64,000 bases of DNA from Oscillospiraceae bacterium (GTDB lineage Bacteria; Bacillota; Clostridia; Oscillospirales; Ruminococcaceae). The notes beneath the pieces were generated by a model. That model was not told the origin of the DNA. It saw nothing but the letters and a program-made list of their open reading frames with translations, and did not search any database. Below are positions 8,647-18,653 of this stretch, one piece after another. The number at the start of each line of letters is the position of its first letter. The stretch's first letter is position 1. The stretch is taken from the NCBI GenBank assembly GCA_016281125.1, contig JAEEIA010000040.1, positions 26,784 to 90,783 of the forward strand, written 5' to 3'. The position numbers and the translations under genes were made by a program.

Positions 8647-9522
8647 ATGGCTGAATACATCATTGCAGCAGCATCGACCGCTGATTTGCCGGATTCGTTT
8701 TACCGGGATCACAATATCCCGCTGATCCGTTACACATACTCGATCGGGATGGAAACTTTTGAGGATGACTGCAAAGAGGAATCCCGTGCGCGCGCCTATC
8801 AGGATATGCGCAGCGGGACGGTCTATACCACCTCCATGATCAATGAGGAAACCTATTATGATTTCTTCCGCAGGCTGATGGAAACCGGCAAGGACGTGCT
8901 GTATCTGGATATGTCCAGGGAAATGTCAAGTTCCTATCAGGCCTCGCACCGTGCTGCAAGCAGAATTCAGGCGGAGTTCCCGGATCTGCAGCTTGTGCTG
9001 CCGGATACCCGCTGCATTTCCGGCGGACTGGGTCTGCTGGTGCGCGAATGTGTCCGTCATATGGAGGAGGGCATGAGCTTTCAGGCGCTGCTGAATTTCT
9101 GCGAGAGCACCAAGCTGCATATCATGCACCGTTTTACCGTCGATGACCTGAACTATCTTAAACGCGGCGGCAGAGTGTCCAACGCCTCTGCGATGATCGG
9201 TTCCATGCTGTCAATCAAGCCGGTGCTCTATGTGCCCGATGACGGCAAGCTGACTGTTTCCTCCAAGGTGCGCGGACGCCGTGCGGCGCTGAATGCGCTG
9301 CTGGAGGGCGTCAAGCGGGACATGGTTTCGCCGTCCGGACAGCAGATCATCATCAATCATGCGGACTGTCTGACCGATGCAAACTGGCTCCGCAGCGAGC
9401 TGCTGGATGCGTTCCCGACGCTCGGCAGCGTCGATATATTCAGCCTGGGCATCATCATCGGTGCGCACTGCGGGCCCGGCCTGCTGACCGTGTTCTATCT
9501 CGGTGATCAGCGCAAGCCGTAA
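8647..9522 (+). CDS. DegV family fatty-acid-binding protein
   Basis: MAEYIIAAASTADLPDSFYRDHNIPLIRYTYSIGMETFEDD...; TSMINEETYYDFFRRLMETGKDVLYLDMSREMSSSYQ; LNYLKRGGRVSNASAMIGSMLSIKPVL. Confidence 0.9.
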   Translation: MAEYIIAAASTADLPDSFYRDHNIPLIRYTYSIGMETFEDDCKEESRARAYQDMRSGTVYTTSMINEETYYDFFRRLMETGKDVLYLDMSREMSSSYQASHRAASRIQAEFPDLQLVLPDTRCISGGLGLLVRECVRHMEEGMSFQALLNFCESTKLHIMHRFTVDDLNYLKRGGRVSNASAMIGSMLSIKPVLYVPDDGKLTVSSKVRGRRAALNALLEGVKRDMVSPSGQQIIINHADCLTDANWLRSELLDAFPTLGSVDIFSLGIIIGAHCGPGLLTVFYLGDQRKP

Positions 9523-9531
9523 ATAAAAAAT

Positions 9532-9573
9532 AAAGCCCGGAAGCAGCTTTGAAAGGCCGCTTCCGGGCTTTTT
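9532..9573. terminator. Intrinsic terminator
   Basis: AAAGCCCGGAAGC...GCTTCCGGGCTTTTTC. Confidence 0.7.
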
Positions 9574-9578
9574 CCGTA

Positions 9579-10478
9579 TCAGTGCTTTGCGTGCCGGATC
9601 GTATGCTTTCTGCGCCGGATGCCGTGCAGCAGTCCGAAAATCAGATAGCAGCCGACCGCTGCGATGATGCTCCAGACGGCCGTCCGGATCACGGCGTTTG
9701 TGCCGCCGTAGAGATATCCGGTGACCGCGGCAAAGGTGTGGTCGGTCTTGACGGCAAAGCGGTCGAACCAGCGCGTGTGCTTCAGCCACAGCGCCGGAAT
9801 CAGCAGCAGAACCGATGCGATCAGCGCACCCGTGCCGATCCAGTAGAAGCCGGTTTCCGGCTCCCGGTGATTGGCAAAGAACAGCAGCAGTATGAACAGG
9901 ATGACGGTGCCGAAGGCTGCGGCGACCGCATAGCCCGCCCACGGGATATATGTTCTGGCGGTTTTCAGCACACCCGTATCTGCGAGCGACTGAAAGCGGA
10001 ACACGTCACAGGCGGAGAGAATCCGCTCTGCCGCGTTGGCCTTTGCCGTTTTGACGGCTTCATGATAGGTGTCATCTTTGATGACATTGTGCTTTGCGGC
10101 ATAATCCTCAAAGAAAGCAGTGATCTGATCGTCCAGCTCTGAAAAATCATGCCGGATTTCCAGCTTGGCGGTATCGCCGCGCAGATATGCAAAGCCGTTC
10201 GAGATGCCGTCTGCAATCATCGGCTCCAGCTTGTCCGGCGTGATTGCGTCTGCATAGACAGAAGCGGGAATGCCGGATGCGCTTTCGGCGGCCTTGAATT
10301 CCGTCTGCAAGGTGTTGGATACCTTATTGGCAAGCTGCTGCTCCGTGACGACCGGCAGCACGGCTTCGGTATTCAGCATCCGGAATCGCACCGAACCGGC
10401 GAGGAATGCAAGGATGCATGAGAAAATCAGAAAGACCGTGAGGATCACGCATGTGATATAGGTGGATGTCCGTTTCAC
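9579..10478 (-). CDS. Hypothetical membrane protein of the sortase cassette
   Basis: N-terminal TM, ~150-aa extracytoplasmic region, then three TMs; start adjacent to the sortase stop. Confidence 0.65.
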   Translation of the reverse strand: MKRTSTYITCVILTVFLIFSCILAFLAGSVRFRMLNTEAVLPVVTEQQLANKVSNTLQTEFKAAESASGIPASVYADAITPDKLEPMIADGISNGFAYLRGDTAKLEIRHDFSELDDQITAFFEDYAAKHNVIKDDTYHEAVKTAKANAAERILSACDVFRFQSLADTGVLKTARTYIPWAGYAVAAAFGTVILFILLLFFANHREPETGFYWIGTGALIASVLLLIPALWLKHTRWFDRFAVKTDHTFAAVTGYLYGGTNAVIRTAVWSIIAAVGCYLIFGLLHGIRRRKHTIRHAKH

Positions 10479-10508
10479 GTTGTACCTCCGTTGCTCCGCG
10501 CGGCAGAA

Positions 10509-11201
10509 TCACTTTGCATCTGCCGGGGCATTGAATTTTCTGCTGACCGGTTCACACCAGACGCCGATGCGCTTGTCGGCGCTGCCGATGACCTGCGGGG
10601 CGCAGGTATACAGCGTCAGACGGTCGTCCTTGCTGACTGCAAGCCAGTGCTTATCCTCTTTATCGAAGCTGATCTGCTCTTTGACCTTATACGTGAACTG
10701 ACCGTAATTTGTGAACAGCTCAACCTCGTCGCCGGGCTTTAATTTGGAAAGCTCGGAGAAGTAAGTCGTGACATGCGCGTCGATGACGGTGTTGCCGTGG
10801 TCGCCGATGATTGCAGACTGCGAGCTCTGGCAGGCGCCGCGGTCGAGCAGCTCGGCATTGACGCCGTAATACACGCCGACGGTCAGGCCGATTGACTCGG
10901 CGGACAGCACAGCGTACTGCTCGCCGAAGACCGGATAATTGATCTTGCCGTCTTCAAAGGTATCCGCATCCGGCTTTTTGACGGTTTCGATTTCGTTTTC
11001 CTTGATATGCAGACCGTCCGTCGTGCCGGTCGTTTTCAGGTTGTCCATAAATGCGATGTTCAGATATTTCTGGACATAGTGGACAGGTGCCAGGGAATAG
11101 CAGAGCACCAGAATGCCGCCTGTCAGCAGCAGGAGCAGCAGCGGCGTCAGCAGATATGCGGGCAGCGAGCTGCGCTGCTTTGCGGTTTTTTCCTCAGCCA
11201 T
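10509..11201 (-). CDS. Sortase, class D-like
   Basis: N-terminal TM; SAIIGDHGNTVIDAHVTTYFSELSKLKPGDEVEL and catalytic LTLYTCAP...KRIGVWCE. Confidence 0.8.
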   Translation of the reverse strand: MAEEKTAKQRSSLPAYLLTPLLLLLLTGGILVLCYSLAPVHYVQKYLNIAFMDNLKTTGTTDGLHIKENEIETVKKPDADTFEDGKINYPVFGEQYAVLSAESIGLTVGVYYGVNAELLDRGACQSSQSAIIGDHGNTVIDAHVTTYFSELSKLKPGDEVELFTNYGQFTYKVKEQISFDKEDKHWLAVSKDDRLTLYTCAPQVIGSADKRIGVWCEPVSRKFNAPADAK

Positions 11202-12009
11202 GGAGCGCCTCCTGTTTTCTGCCGCGCAGACTGATCCAGGTCAGTCCGCCGACGGCCAGCAGGATCACGCCGCAGGAGCCGAACACCGGAACGGTCATGT
11301 TCCAGCCTGTTTCGTCCACAGAAGCGCCGACCGAGGTGGAGTCGATCAGGTCGCCCTCACCGTCGCGGACGGAGTAGCTGATGCCGTCTTCTCCGAGCTG
11401 ATCGACGGAAATATGCATTCCGAGCTGTTCGCCCAGCGTGATAAAGCTGCCGGCGATGTCCGCCTGGCTGCCGGTGTCCATCTGCTTGATTATGCTGTTG
11501 CGCTCCGAGGTCGAGAGCGAGGCGAGGAAGGCCGCGCGCTGATCCGCCGGCAGGGCAGCAACATAGGCCTGCTTTTCCTCCAGCGTCATATTGATAAAGG
11601 GCTTTTCAGGCTCCGGATAGGTCACCGGCTCGGTTTTGGTCGGTTCCGGATCCGCGCTCTGGGAAGCGGGCGGGGCGGTGGTCTGCATGGCCTTGCGGAT
11701 GTCCGGGCCGCTGACGCCGAATTGCTCGCCGACCTTGTTCCAGATCTCGTCCTCCTGCAAAATGACCATTTCCGCCCAGACATCATACGGGAGATACTGG
11801 CCCTCAATCTCCATGCCGTTTTCGTCGTGCGGTACGGTTTCGTACCGGTTTTTCGCGTTCTGGATCATGGTTTCAGGCATACCGATTCTCCGCATGGCGG
11901 CATATACATCTTCGATGCTGCCTTCCGCAGCTGCGTGCATGGTCAGGCAGCAGACTGCACAGACCGCTGCCGGCAGTACGGCAAGCAGGCGTTTCCGGAT
12001 TTTTTTCAT
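11194..12009 (-). CDS. Secreted, C-terminally membrane-anchored protein (candidate sortase-cassette surface protein)
   Basis: Signal peptide MKKIRKRLLAVLPAAVCAVCCLTMHAAAE; C-terminal TM GSCGVILLAVGGLTWISLRGRK; overlaps the sortase gene. Confidence 0.65.
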   Translation of the reverse strand: MKKIRKRLLAVLPAAVCAVCCLTMHAAAEGSIEDVYAAMRRIGMPETMIQNAKNRYETVPHDENGMEIEGQYLPYDVWAEMVILQEDEIWNKVGEQFGVSGPDIRKAMQTTAPPASQSADPEPTKTEPVTYPEPEKPFINMTLEEKQAYVAALPADQRAAFLASLSTSERNSIIKQMDTGSQADIAGSFITLGEQLGMHISVDQLGEDGISYSVRDGEGDLIDSTSVGASVDETGWNMTVPVFGSCGVILLAVGGLTWISLRGRKQEALHG

Positions 12010-12192
12010 AGGATCCGTCCTTTCGGTTCGTTTCAAACGGCTCCGGCTTTCTGCCGGAGATGTACCGGATCGTTCCGATACAGCCTATATTATATCACAA
12101 TATCGCAGAAAATGCAAGCAATGCGCTGCTTTTCGCAAAAAGCGTGCGGGAAACCGGTTCCCCGCACGCTCTGTTTTTGCATCCTGCTGCTG

Positions 12193-15100
12193 TCAGAAGG
12201 TGATCTTTTTGGCGATGTACCGCAGCAGATCGGTCAGATCGGTTCCGTCGGTTTTGCCGTCCTTGTTGCAGTCGGCATTGGCAAGCCCCTGATCCGTGAT
12301 GCCGGCCTCGCTGTCCGCATTGAGGAACCGCGCGAGCAGCACGGCATCGGAAACGTCGATGCTGTTGTCACAGGTGATGTCGCCGCGGCCTTTGGAGGCC
12401 GGTGCATCGCTGCGGATCGCTTCAAATCTGCGGTCAAAGCGCTGTGCGTACTTCTCTGCCGTGGAGTTTTCATAACCGCGGATCACGCCGGTATAGGAAT
12501 TATAATCGAACAATTCCTTGGGGTTGGCAAAGGTATTCGGCGCGTCGAAGATTTCCGTTTCCGGATTCAGCAGCGTGACCGACAGCAGATTCTCACATCC
12601 GCCGAATGCCTCATAGTCGATGCTTCTGAGCGTTTTCGGGAGTGTGATATCCGTCAGCATCTCGCTGTTTCCGAATGCGCTTGAGCCGATTGTTTCAAGC
12701 CCCTCATTGAAAACAACTTCCCGGATGCAGAAGCTGTCGAAGAACGCACTGTTTCCGATCTCCTTCAGGGTGGAAGGCATCTCCACCTTTGCGATTCCTG
12801 TGTTCCAGCAGAACGCGAATTCATTGATATGCGTGATGCCCTCAGGCAGTTTGACCGTCAGCGCCGGGTTCGTGCTGCTGTACAGATATCCGGAATCATA
12901 GAACGCACGGTTCAGCGCGCCGCCGCCGATCACGCGGATGCCCTCCGGGAACGTAAATTCGGTCAGGCTGCCGTCGCGGAGCGATTTGCTGATCTGATCG
13001 GTATTGGTTTTCAGCAGAATGCCGTTCTCGATGACAAAGGTGTCCGTTTTGCTGTCCAGCCATTTCGTGCTGTCAAAGGCATTGTTGCCGACATTGGTCA
13101 GGCTGTCCGGCAGTGTGACCGCTGCCAGCGAGCGGCAGTACCGGAACGCTTCTGAATCAATGGATTCCGTACCCTCCGGAATCACAATCGCTTTCAGATT
13201 GTTGCTGCTCTGAAATGCGCTCTGTGCGATGCGCTTGAGATCCTTCGGCAGCGTCAGCTCGCGGAATGCGGTGTTCTGGAACGCAGACGTTCCGATCTCG
13301 GTGATATGTTCGGAAAGCTGTACGGATTCCAGTCCGGTGCAGTTGTCAAATGCATTCGATCCGATTTTCGTGACGCTGTCTGCCATTTCAACCGATTCCA
13401 GCAGCTTGCAGTTCAGGAACGCGCCCGATCCGATGCTTGTGATGCCGTCCTCAATCACGACCTTTTTGATCTGATCTCCCCACGGCGCCGGGCAGGCAGG
13501 ACTCTTCTCCTCCTGCGGCGCGACAGTGGAAGACGTGAAATAAGGGCCGCGGTAATAATTTCCCATATCGCCGGTGCCGGAGATCGTCAGCGTGCCGTTT
13601 TCATCCAGCGTCCAGAGCGCATTCTCGCCGCAGGCATTTTCAGGGGGGATCAGCGAAGGATTCACATCCTCCAGCGCTTCAAAGCGATAGCCCATTTTCT
13701 TTGCGTAGTCTTCTGTTGTGGAGCCCTTCCGGCCGCAGAGCGTTCCGGTGTAGCTTTCGCCCTGATTGCTGAACAGAACGAACTTATCACTGAACTCAGC
13801 GATCGGATTTACGATCGTAACGCGTTTCAGCGCAGGGCAGTTCATTGCGAAGGGGTTCGCGTAACTCCGTACCACATCGGCGCGTCCGAGGAGCGTCAGC
13901 TCGGTCAGGCTGCTGCACTCGCTGAAAGCATCATCGCCGAGGCTCACAAGATCATACGGCAGCACAACGGATTTCAGTGCACTGCATCCCCTGAATGCGT
14001 CCCACCCGATCGAGATCAGTTTCTTCGGCAGATTGATCTCACGCAGCTTGACGCAGTTTTCAAATGCACCGTCACAGATTGATGAAACCGACTCCGGGAT
14101 CGTGATCGTTTCCAGTCCCTTGCAGTTATCAAATGCGCATACACTGATCAGTTCATAGCCGTCCGGAATCACAACAGAGGTGATCTTGTCATATCCCTCA
14201 AAAGCGCAGTTTGCCATCTGTTTTATCCCCGCCGGGAGTTCAACGGTGCCGGAATTGACCGTGCCGCAGTCCGTCAGAATGTCATTGATGATGACGAACG
14301 GCTGCTTTTTCAGTTCCGCATACCACGGCGTATCCTCAAATGCAAATTTGGAGAATTCCGTGAGTGAATACGGCACGTAGATGTCCGAAAGCTGCGTGCA
14401 GCCCATGAACGCGTAATCCTCGACCGTGCTCAGCGCAGAGGGGAGATGTATGCTTTTCAGTGCGGTGCAGTTTCCGAAGCAGCAGGCTCCCAAATAGGAC
14501 GAATCTCCCGTAAATGCGATTTCCTCCAGTTTGTCACAGCCATAAAATGCAAAAGAACCGAAAATTCCGATTCTCGCCGGGAAGCTGATGCGCTTCAAAC
14601 CGGATTTGCAGAATGCAAACGAACCGATCCAATCCAGCGTGGACGGCAGTGAAACGGATTCCAGATCCTTGCAGTCATAGAACGCGAAATTGCCGATCTC
14701 TTTGACACCCTCACCGATCACGATTTTTTTCACGCTGCTTTTGCTCCACGGTGCGGGTTCCGGAACGTCAGCCTCATCCCGCCGTACCGCGTATTCGAAT
14801 TCGTAAGGCACCTTATCCGTGAAGGATGCAAAATAATTGTACATTTTGCCGCTGCCGGAGATCGTCAGCGTACCGGTCGCTTCATCCAGCGTCCAGCGGA
14901 GGTTCTGTCCGCAGACATTGTCGCCGGCCGGATCCCCGATGAAGCGGAACGGATAGCCGTTTTCCATTGCAAAGGTCTGTGCTGTGGAACCCTCATAGCC
15001 GCAGATCGTCGGCAGGCCGAAAAAGTCATTTGCGGCAAAGCCGAGTGATTCCGTGCTGAGCGGGAGCGTCGGATTCAGGATCGTGAGTGTGTCCGGACGA

Positions 15101-15549
15101 CACTCTTTGAACACGCCGGTGCCGAGCTTTGTCACATTTGCCGAGAGCGTCAGGTTTTCAAATGAGGCGGCGCGGAATGCGTAATCGCCGATTTCCGTCA
15201 GTGAATCCGGCAGAGAAATGCTCCTCAGCGCGGTATTGCCGGCAAAGGCATTGCTGCCGATGCGCGTGACGCCTTCCCCGATCTTCACGCTTCTGAGATC
15301 GGTGCCCCAGGGCGCCGCGGTTTCTCTGCCTTTTTCAGGATCGCTGTAATCAATGATTTCGCCGCTGCCGGTAATGGTCAGGCGGTCGTCTTCTCTCAAC
15401 TCCCATTCAGTGCCGGTGCCGCAGGCGCCTCTGGCAATAGAGCTGATCTCAGTAGGCACATCTGCCGCCGCGGCCGGAAAAACGGAAACCGTGCCTGTCA
15501 GCGTCAAACAGAGCGCACTGACAAGCGCAATCGTTCTGAATGCTTTCAT
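12193..15549 (-). CDS. BspA-like LRR (LRR_5) secreted protein with C-terminal dockerin
   Basis: Signal peptide; many repeats such as ITSIGSGAFLNCKLLESVEMADSVTKIGSNAFDNC; C-terminal GDITCDNSIDVSDAVLLARFLN...ANADCNKDGKTDGTDLTDLLRYIAKKITF. Confidence 0.9.
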   Translation of the reverse strand: MKAFRTIALVSALCLTLTGTVSVFPAAAADVPTEISSIARGACGTGTEWELREDDRLTITGSGEIIDYSDPEKGRETAAPWGTDLRSVKIGEGVTRIGSNAFAGNTALRSISLPDSLTEIGDYAFRAASFENLTLSANVTKLGTGVFKECRPDTLTILNPTLPLSTESLGFAANDFFGLPTICGYEGSTAQTFAMENGYPFRFIGDPAGDNVCGQNLRWTLDEATGTLTISGSGKMYNYFASFTDKVPYEFEYAVRRDEADVPEPAPWSKSSVKKIVIGEGVKEIGNFAFYDCKDLESVSLPSTLDWIGSFAFCKSGLKRISFPARIGIFGSFAFYGCDKLEEIAFTGDSSYLGACCFGNCTALKSIHLPSALSTVEDYAFMGCTQLSDIYVPYSLTEFSKFAFEDTPWYAELKKQPFVIINDILTDCGTVNSGTVELPAGIKQMANCAFEGYDKITSVVIPDGYELISVCAFDNCKGLETITIPESVSSICDGAFENCVKLREINLPKKLISIGWDAFRGCSALKSVVLPYDLVSLGDDAFSECSSLTELTLLGRADVVRSYANPFAMNCPALKRVTIVNPIAEFSDKFVLFSNQGESYTGTLCGRKGSTTEDYAKKMGYRFEALEDVNPSLIPPENACGENALWTLDENGTLTISGTGDMGNYYRGPYFTSSTVAPQEEKSPACPAPWGDQIKKVVIEDGITSIGSGAFLNCKLLESVEMADSVTKIGSNAFDNCTGLESVQLSEHITEIGTSAFQNTAFRELTLPKDLKRIAQSAFQSSNNLKAIVIPEGTESIDSEAFRYCRSLAAVTLPDSLTNVGNNAFDSTKWLDSKTDTFVIENGILLKTNTDQISKSLRDGSLTEFTFPEGIRVIGGGALNRAFYDSGYLYSSTNPALTVKLPEGITHINEFAFCWNTGIAKVEMPSTLKEIGNSAFFDSFCIREVVFNEGLETIGSSAFGNSEMLTDITLPKTLRSIDYEAFGGCENLLSVTLLNPETEIFDAPNTFANPKELFDYNSYTGVIRGYENSTAEKYAQRFDRRFEAIRSDAPASKGRGDITCDNSIDVSDAVLLARFLNADSEAGITDQGLANADCNKDGKTDGTDLTDLLRYIAKKITF

Positions 15550-15877
15550 GATGATTCTCCCTTTCTGTTTGTAAAAATGTGCTGTGAAGTTTTGCTCTGT
15601 CTGCTGTTCCCCGTACAGCCGTGCTGACAGAGCATACCGAATACTAAGCTATTGTGATTATACTGCGAAATATGTGCAAAAGCAAGCATGTTCACGGATT
15701 CTTCATAATAATCGGCGCTTGCTACAAGAATCCGCCGGAATATTTGTCGGAAATACCTGTAACCGATTTCCGCTGAATGCCGTATGAAGAAAAAGCAGCC
15801 TCATTTCCTGATTATTGCGATTTGCTGACCGGCATTTGCCGAATCCGTGGTTTTTCACACTTCTTATGGGAAAACGC

Positions 15878-15906
15878 TTGACATTCGCGGCGATTTCCGG
15901 TATAAT
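15878..15906 (+). promoter_or_regulatory. Promoter of the PEPCK gene
   Basis: TTGACATTCGCGGCGATTTCCGGTATAAT, 17-bp spacer. Confidence 0.75.
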
Positions 15907-15959
15907 GTAAAAGAGGAAAATTTGGTTTTTCCCGGAAAGTTTTTTAGGAGGTCTGTATT

Positions 15960-17795
15960 ATGTCTCTGACAAAGAATCCCAATGTCAACAAATGGGTCGA
16001 GGAAATGATCGCCCTCTGCAAGCCGGACAATGTCGTCTGGATCGACGGCTCCAAGGAGCAGCTCGATCAGCTGGTCGCTGAGGTTACCGCTCTGCCGGAC
16101 GGTCATCCCGATAAACTCTATAAGCTCAATGAGGAGAAGTATCCCGGCTGCCTCTATCACAGAACCCGCCCGAACGACGTTGCCCGCGTTGAGGACAGAA
16201 CCTTCATCTGCTCCCGCAGACAGGAGGATGCAGGTCCGACCAACAACTGGATGGATCCGAAGGAAATGTACGCAAAGCTGACCCCGCTCTATGACGGCGT
16301 CATGAAGGGCAGAACCATGTATGTCATTCCGTACAGCATGGGCCCGATCGGCTCGCCGCTCGCAAAGGTCGGCGTTGAGGTCACCGATTCGATCTACGTC
16401 GTTCTGAATATGAACATCATGACCCGTATGGGCACCAAGGCTTTTGAGAACCTCGGTGATGTTTCCAATGACTTCGTCCGCGGTCTGCACTCCAAGGCAG
16501 ACGTCAACCCGGAGAACCGCTACATCGTGCAGTTCCCGGAGGACAATGCAATCTGGTCGATCAACTCCGCATACGGCGGAAATGTTCTGCTCGGCAAGAA
16601 GTGCTTCGCGCTGCGCATCGCTTCCTATCAGGCAAAGAACGAGGGCTGGATGGCTGAGCATATGCTCATTCTCGGCGTGCAGAAGCCGGACGGCGATACC
16701 AAGTACATCTGCGCGGCGTTCCCGTCTGCATGCGGCAAGACCAACCTCGCAATGCTGATTCCGCCGGAAGGCTACCGCAAGGCAGGCTACAAGGTCTTCA
16801 CCGTCGGTGATGACATTGCATGGCTGAAGCCTGGCGCTGACGGCAGACTGTACGCAATCAATCCGGAGTACGGCTTCTTCGGCGTCGCACCGGGAACCAA
16901 TGAAAAGTCCAACTACAATGCACTTGCATCCACCAAGAAGAATGCAATCTTCACGAACGTTGCACTGGATAACTCCGACAATACTCCGTGGTGGGAATCC
17001 CTGACCAAGGAGCCGCCGGTCGATGCAACCGAGTGGAAGGGCGAAAAGGTCAACGGTCCGGAGTTCTGCGCTCAGGTTGACGCAAACGGCAAGCACCTGA
17101 CGCTGGCACATCCGAACAGCCGCTTCACCGCACCGGCAGAGAACTGCCCGTGCATCAGCCCTGAGTTCAACAATCCGCAGGGCGTGCCGATCTCCGCAAT
17201 CATCTTCGGCGGCAGACGTGCATCCACCACGCCGCTGGTTTACCAGTCCTTCGACTGGACGCACGGCACCTACATGGGCTCTGCTGTTTCCTCTGAAACC
17301 ACCGCAGCTGCAACCGGCGCAGTCGGCGTGCTCCGTCACGATCCGATGGCCATGAAGCCGTTCATCGGCTACAATGTCGGCGACTACTGGGCACACTGGC
17401 TCGAGATGGGCGAGAAGCTCGGTGACAAGGCACCGAAGATCTTCAACGTCAACTGGTTCAAGAAGGACGCTGAGGGTCACTTCATGTGGCCGGGCTTCGG
17501 CGACAACATGAGAGTCCTTGACTGGATCATCAAGCGCTGCGAAGGCACCGTTGATGCTGACGAAACCGCAATCGGCTATCTGCCGAAGCCGGAGGATATC
17601 AACATCGAAGGCCTCGAGGGCGAGGTTGATCTCAATCAGATGAAGGCACTCGTCGCTGTTGACAAGGATCTCTGGAAGAAGGAGATTGTTGAGATGCGCA
17701 GATACTATGACGAGGACATCAAGGCAAAGGGCGGCAAGATTCCGGCTGCTCTGTACGATGTGCTTGACAAGATCGAGGCAAACCTCAACAAGTAA
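15960..17795 (+). CDS. pckG: Phosphoenolpyruvate carboxykinase (GTP type)
   Basis: RBS TAGGAGG; GTP-PEPCK motifs RPNDVARVEDRTFICS, YVIPYSMGPIGSPLAKVGVEVTDS, AAFPSACGKTNLAMLIPPEGY, TVGDDIAWL, NPEYGFFGVAPGTN. Confidence 0.95.
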   Translation: MSLTKNPNVNKWVEEMIALCKPDNVVWIDGSKEQLDQLVAEVTALPDGHPDKLYKLNEEKYPGCLYHRTRPNDVARVEDRTFICSRRQEDAGPTNNWMDPKEMYAKLTPLYDGVMKGRTMYVIPYSMGPIGSPLAKVGVEVTDSIYVVLNMNIMTRMGTKAFENLGDVSNDFVRGLHSKADVNPENRYIVQFPEDNAIWSINSAYGGNVLLGKKCFALRIASYQAKNEGWMAEHMLILGVQKPDGDTKYICAAFPSACGKTNLAMLIPPEGYRKAGYKVFTVGDDIAWLKPGADGRLYAINPEYGFFGVAPGTNEKSNYNALASTKKNAIFTNVALDNSDNTPWWESLTKEPPVDATEWKGEKVNGPEFCAQVDANGKHLTLAHPNSRFTAPAENCPCISPEFNNPQGVPISAIIFGGRRASTTPLVYQSFDWTHGTYMGSAVSSETTAAATGAVGVLRHDPMAMKPFIGYNVGDYWAHWLEMGEKLGDKAPKIFNVNWFKKDAEGHFMWPGFGDNMRVLDWIIKRCEGTVDADETAIGYLPKPEDINIEGLEGEVDLNQMKALVAVDKDLWKKEIVEMRRYYDEDIKAKGGKIPAALYDVLDKIEANLNK

Positions 17796-17817
17796 TCAAA
17801 CGAAAACGGCATAACAC

Positions 17818-17847
17818 GAGCCCGTATCCGGACATGGATACGGGCTC
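17818..17847. terminator. Intrinsic terminator
   Basis: GAGCCCGTATCC-GGACAT-GGATACGGGCTC followed by T-rich sequence. Confidence 0.7.
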
Positions 17848-17913
17848 TGTTTTCATAATAAGAAAAGAACACGGCGATGCGTTCAAAATCAAATCAACGC
17901 ACCGACGTTTTTT

Positions 17914-17995
17914 GTTTGTTTATACAAACCGTTGAAACAACCTATTGACATTGCAGTTAGCATATGCTACAATGATAAACGGATTATTGATAATC
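17914..17995. promoter_or_regulatory. TetR-gene promoter with two perfect palindromes (candidate operators)
   Basis: GTTTGT-TTAT-ACAAAC (17914-17929); promoter TTGACA-17-TACAAT; GATTAT-TG-ATAATC (17982-17995) just downstream of the -10. Confidence 0.55.
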
Positions 17996-18017
17996 GAATT
18001 TTCACAGGAGGGACAGA

Positions 18018-18653
18018 ATGGCCACACCGGATAAAAGCATCGACCCACGGCTGCTCGCCAGTGCAAAGGCAGAATTCATGAAATACGGCTACCTCAAAGC
18101 AGAGCTAAAGACGATTTGTGAGAACGCCGACATCACAACAGGTGCGGTTTACAAGCGCTACAAGGGCAAGGAAGACCTGTTCAGTGCGGTTGTTGAGGAC
18201 ATTGCCTCTGAACTGACCGATTTCGTTGAAAGCCGCTCCGAGCTTGATTTTTCGTTGCTTTCAGACGATGAGATCTATGATTCATGGGTGATGTCGTATG
18301 AATCCATGATGCCGCTTTTCAAGCTGCTCTACCAAAACAGGGACACGGTTTTTCTGCTGATCGACAAGGCAGCGGGCACACGCTACGAGAATTTCAACCA
18401 TGAATACGTCACGAAAATGAGCTGCGCCTATGAGCAGTTCTACACAGAAGCCTATAAAAGAGGACTTGCCCACGCAGAGGTCACAAGAGAGGAATTTCAT
18501 GTGTTGATCTCGTCGTTCTGGACTTGCGTCTGCGAGCCAATCATTCACGATATGTCATGGGAGCAGATTGAGGAGCATTGCCGTATCGTCTGTCGGTTCT
18601 TCAACTGGCAGAAGGTCATTATGTTAAAGAAAGGCGATGAAAACCATGTTTAA
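18018..18653 (+). CDS. TetR/AcrR family transcriptional regulator
   Basis: AKAEFMKYGYLKAELKTICENADITTGAVYKRYKGKEDLFSAVVEDI (TetR_N helix-turn-helix). Confidence 0.88.
   Translation: MATPDKSIDPRLLASAKAEFMKYGYLKAELKTICENADITTGAVYKRYKGKEDLFSAVVEDIASELTDFVESRSELDFSLLSDDEIYDSWVMSYESMMPLFKLLYQNRDTVFLLIDKAAGTRYENFNHEYVTKMSCAYEQFYTEAYKRGLAHAEVTREEFHVLISSFWTCVCEPIIHDMSWEQIEEHCRIVCRFFNWQKVIMLKKGDENHV

Noticed and set aside
15864-17480. 538-aa minus-strand ORF
   Set aside because: Antisense shadow of PEPCK with no recognisable domain.
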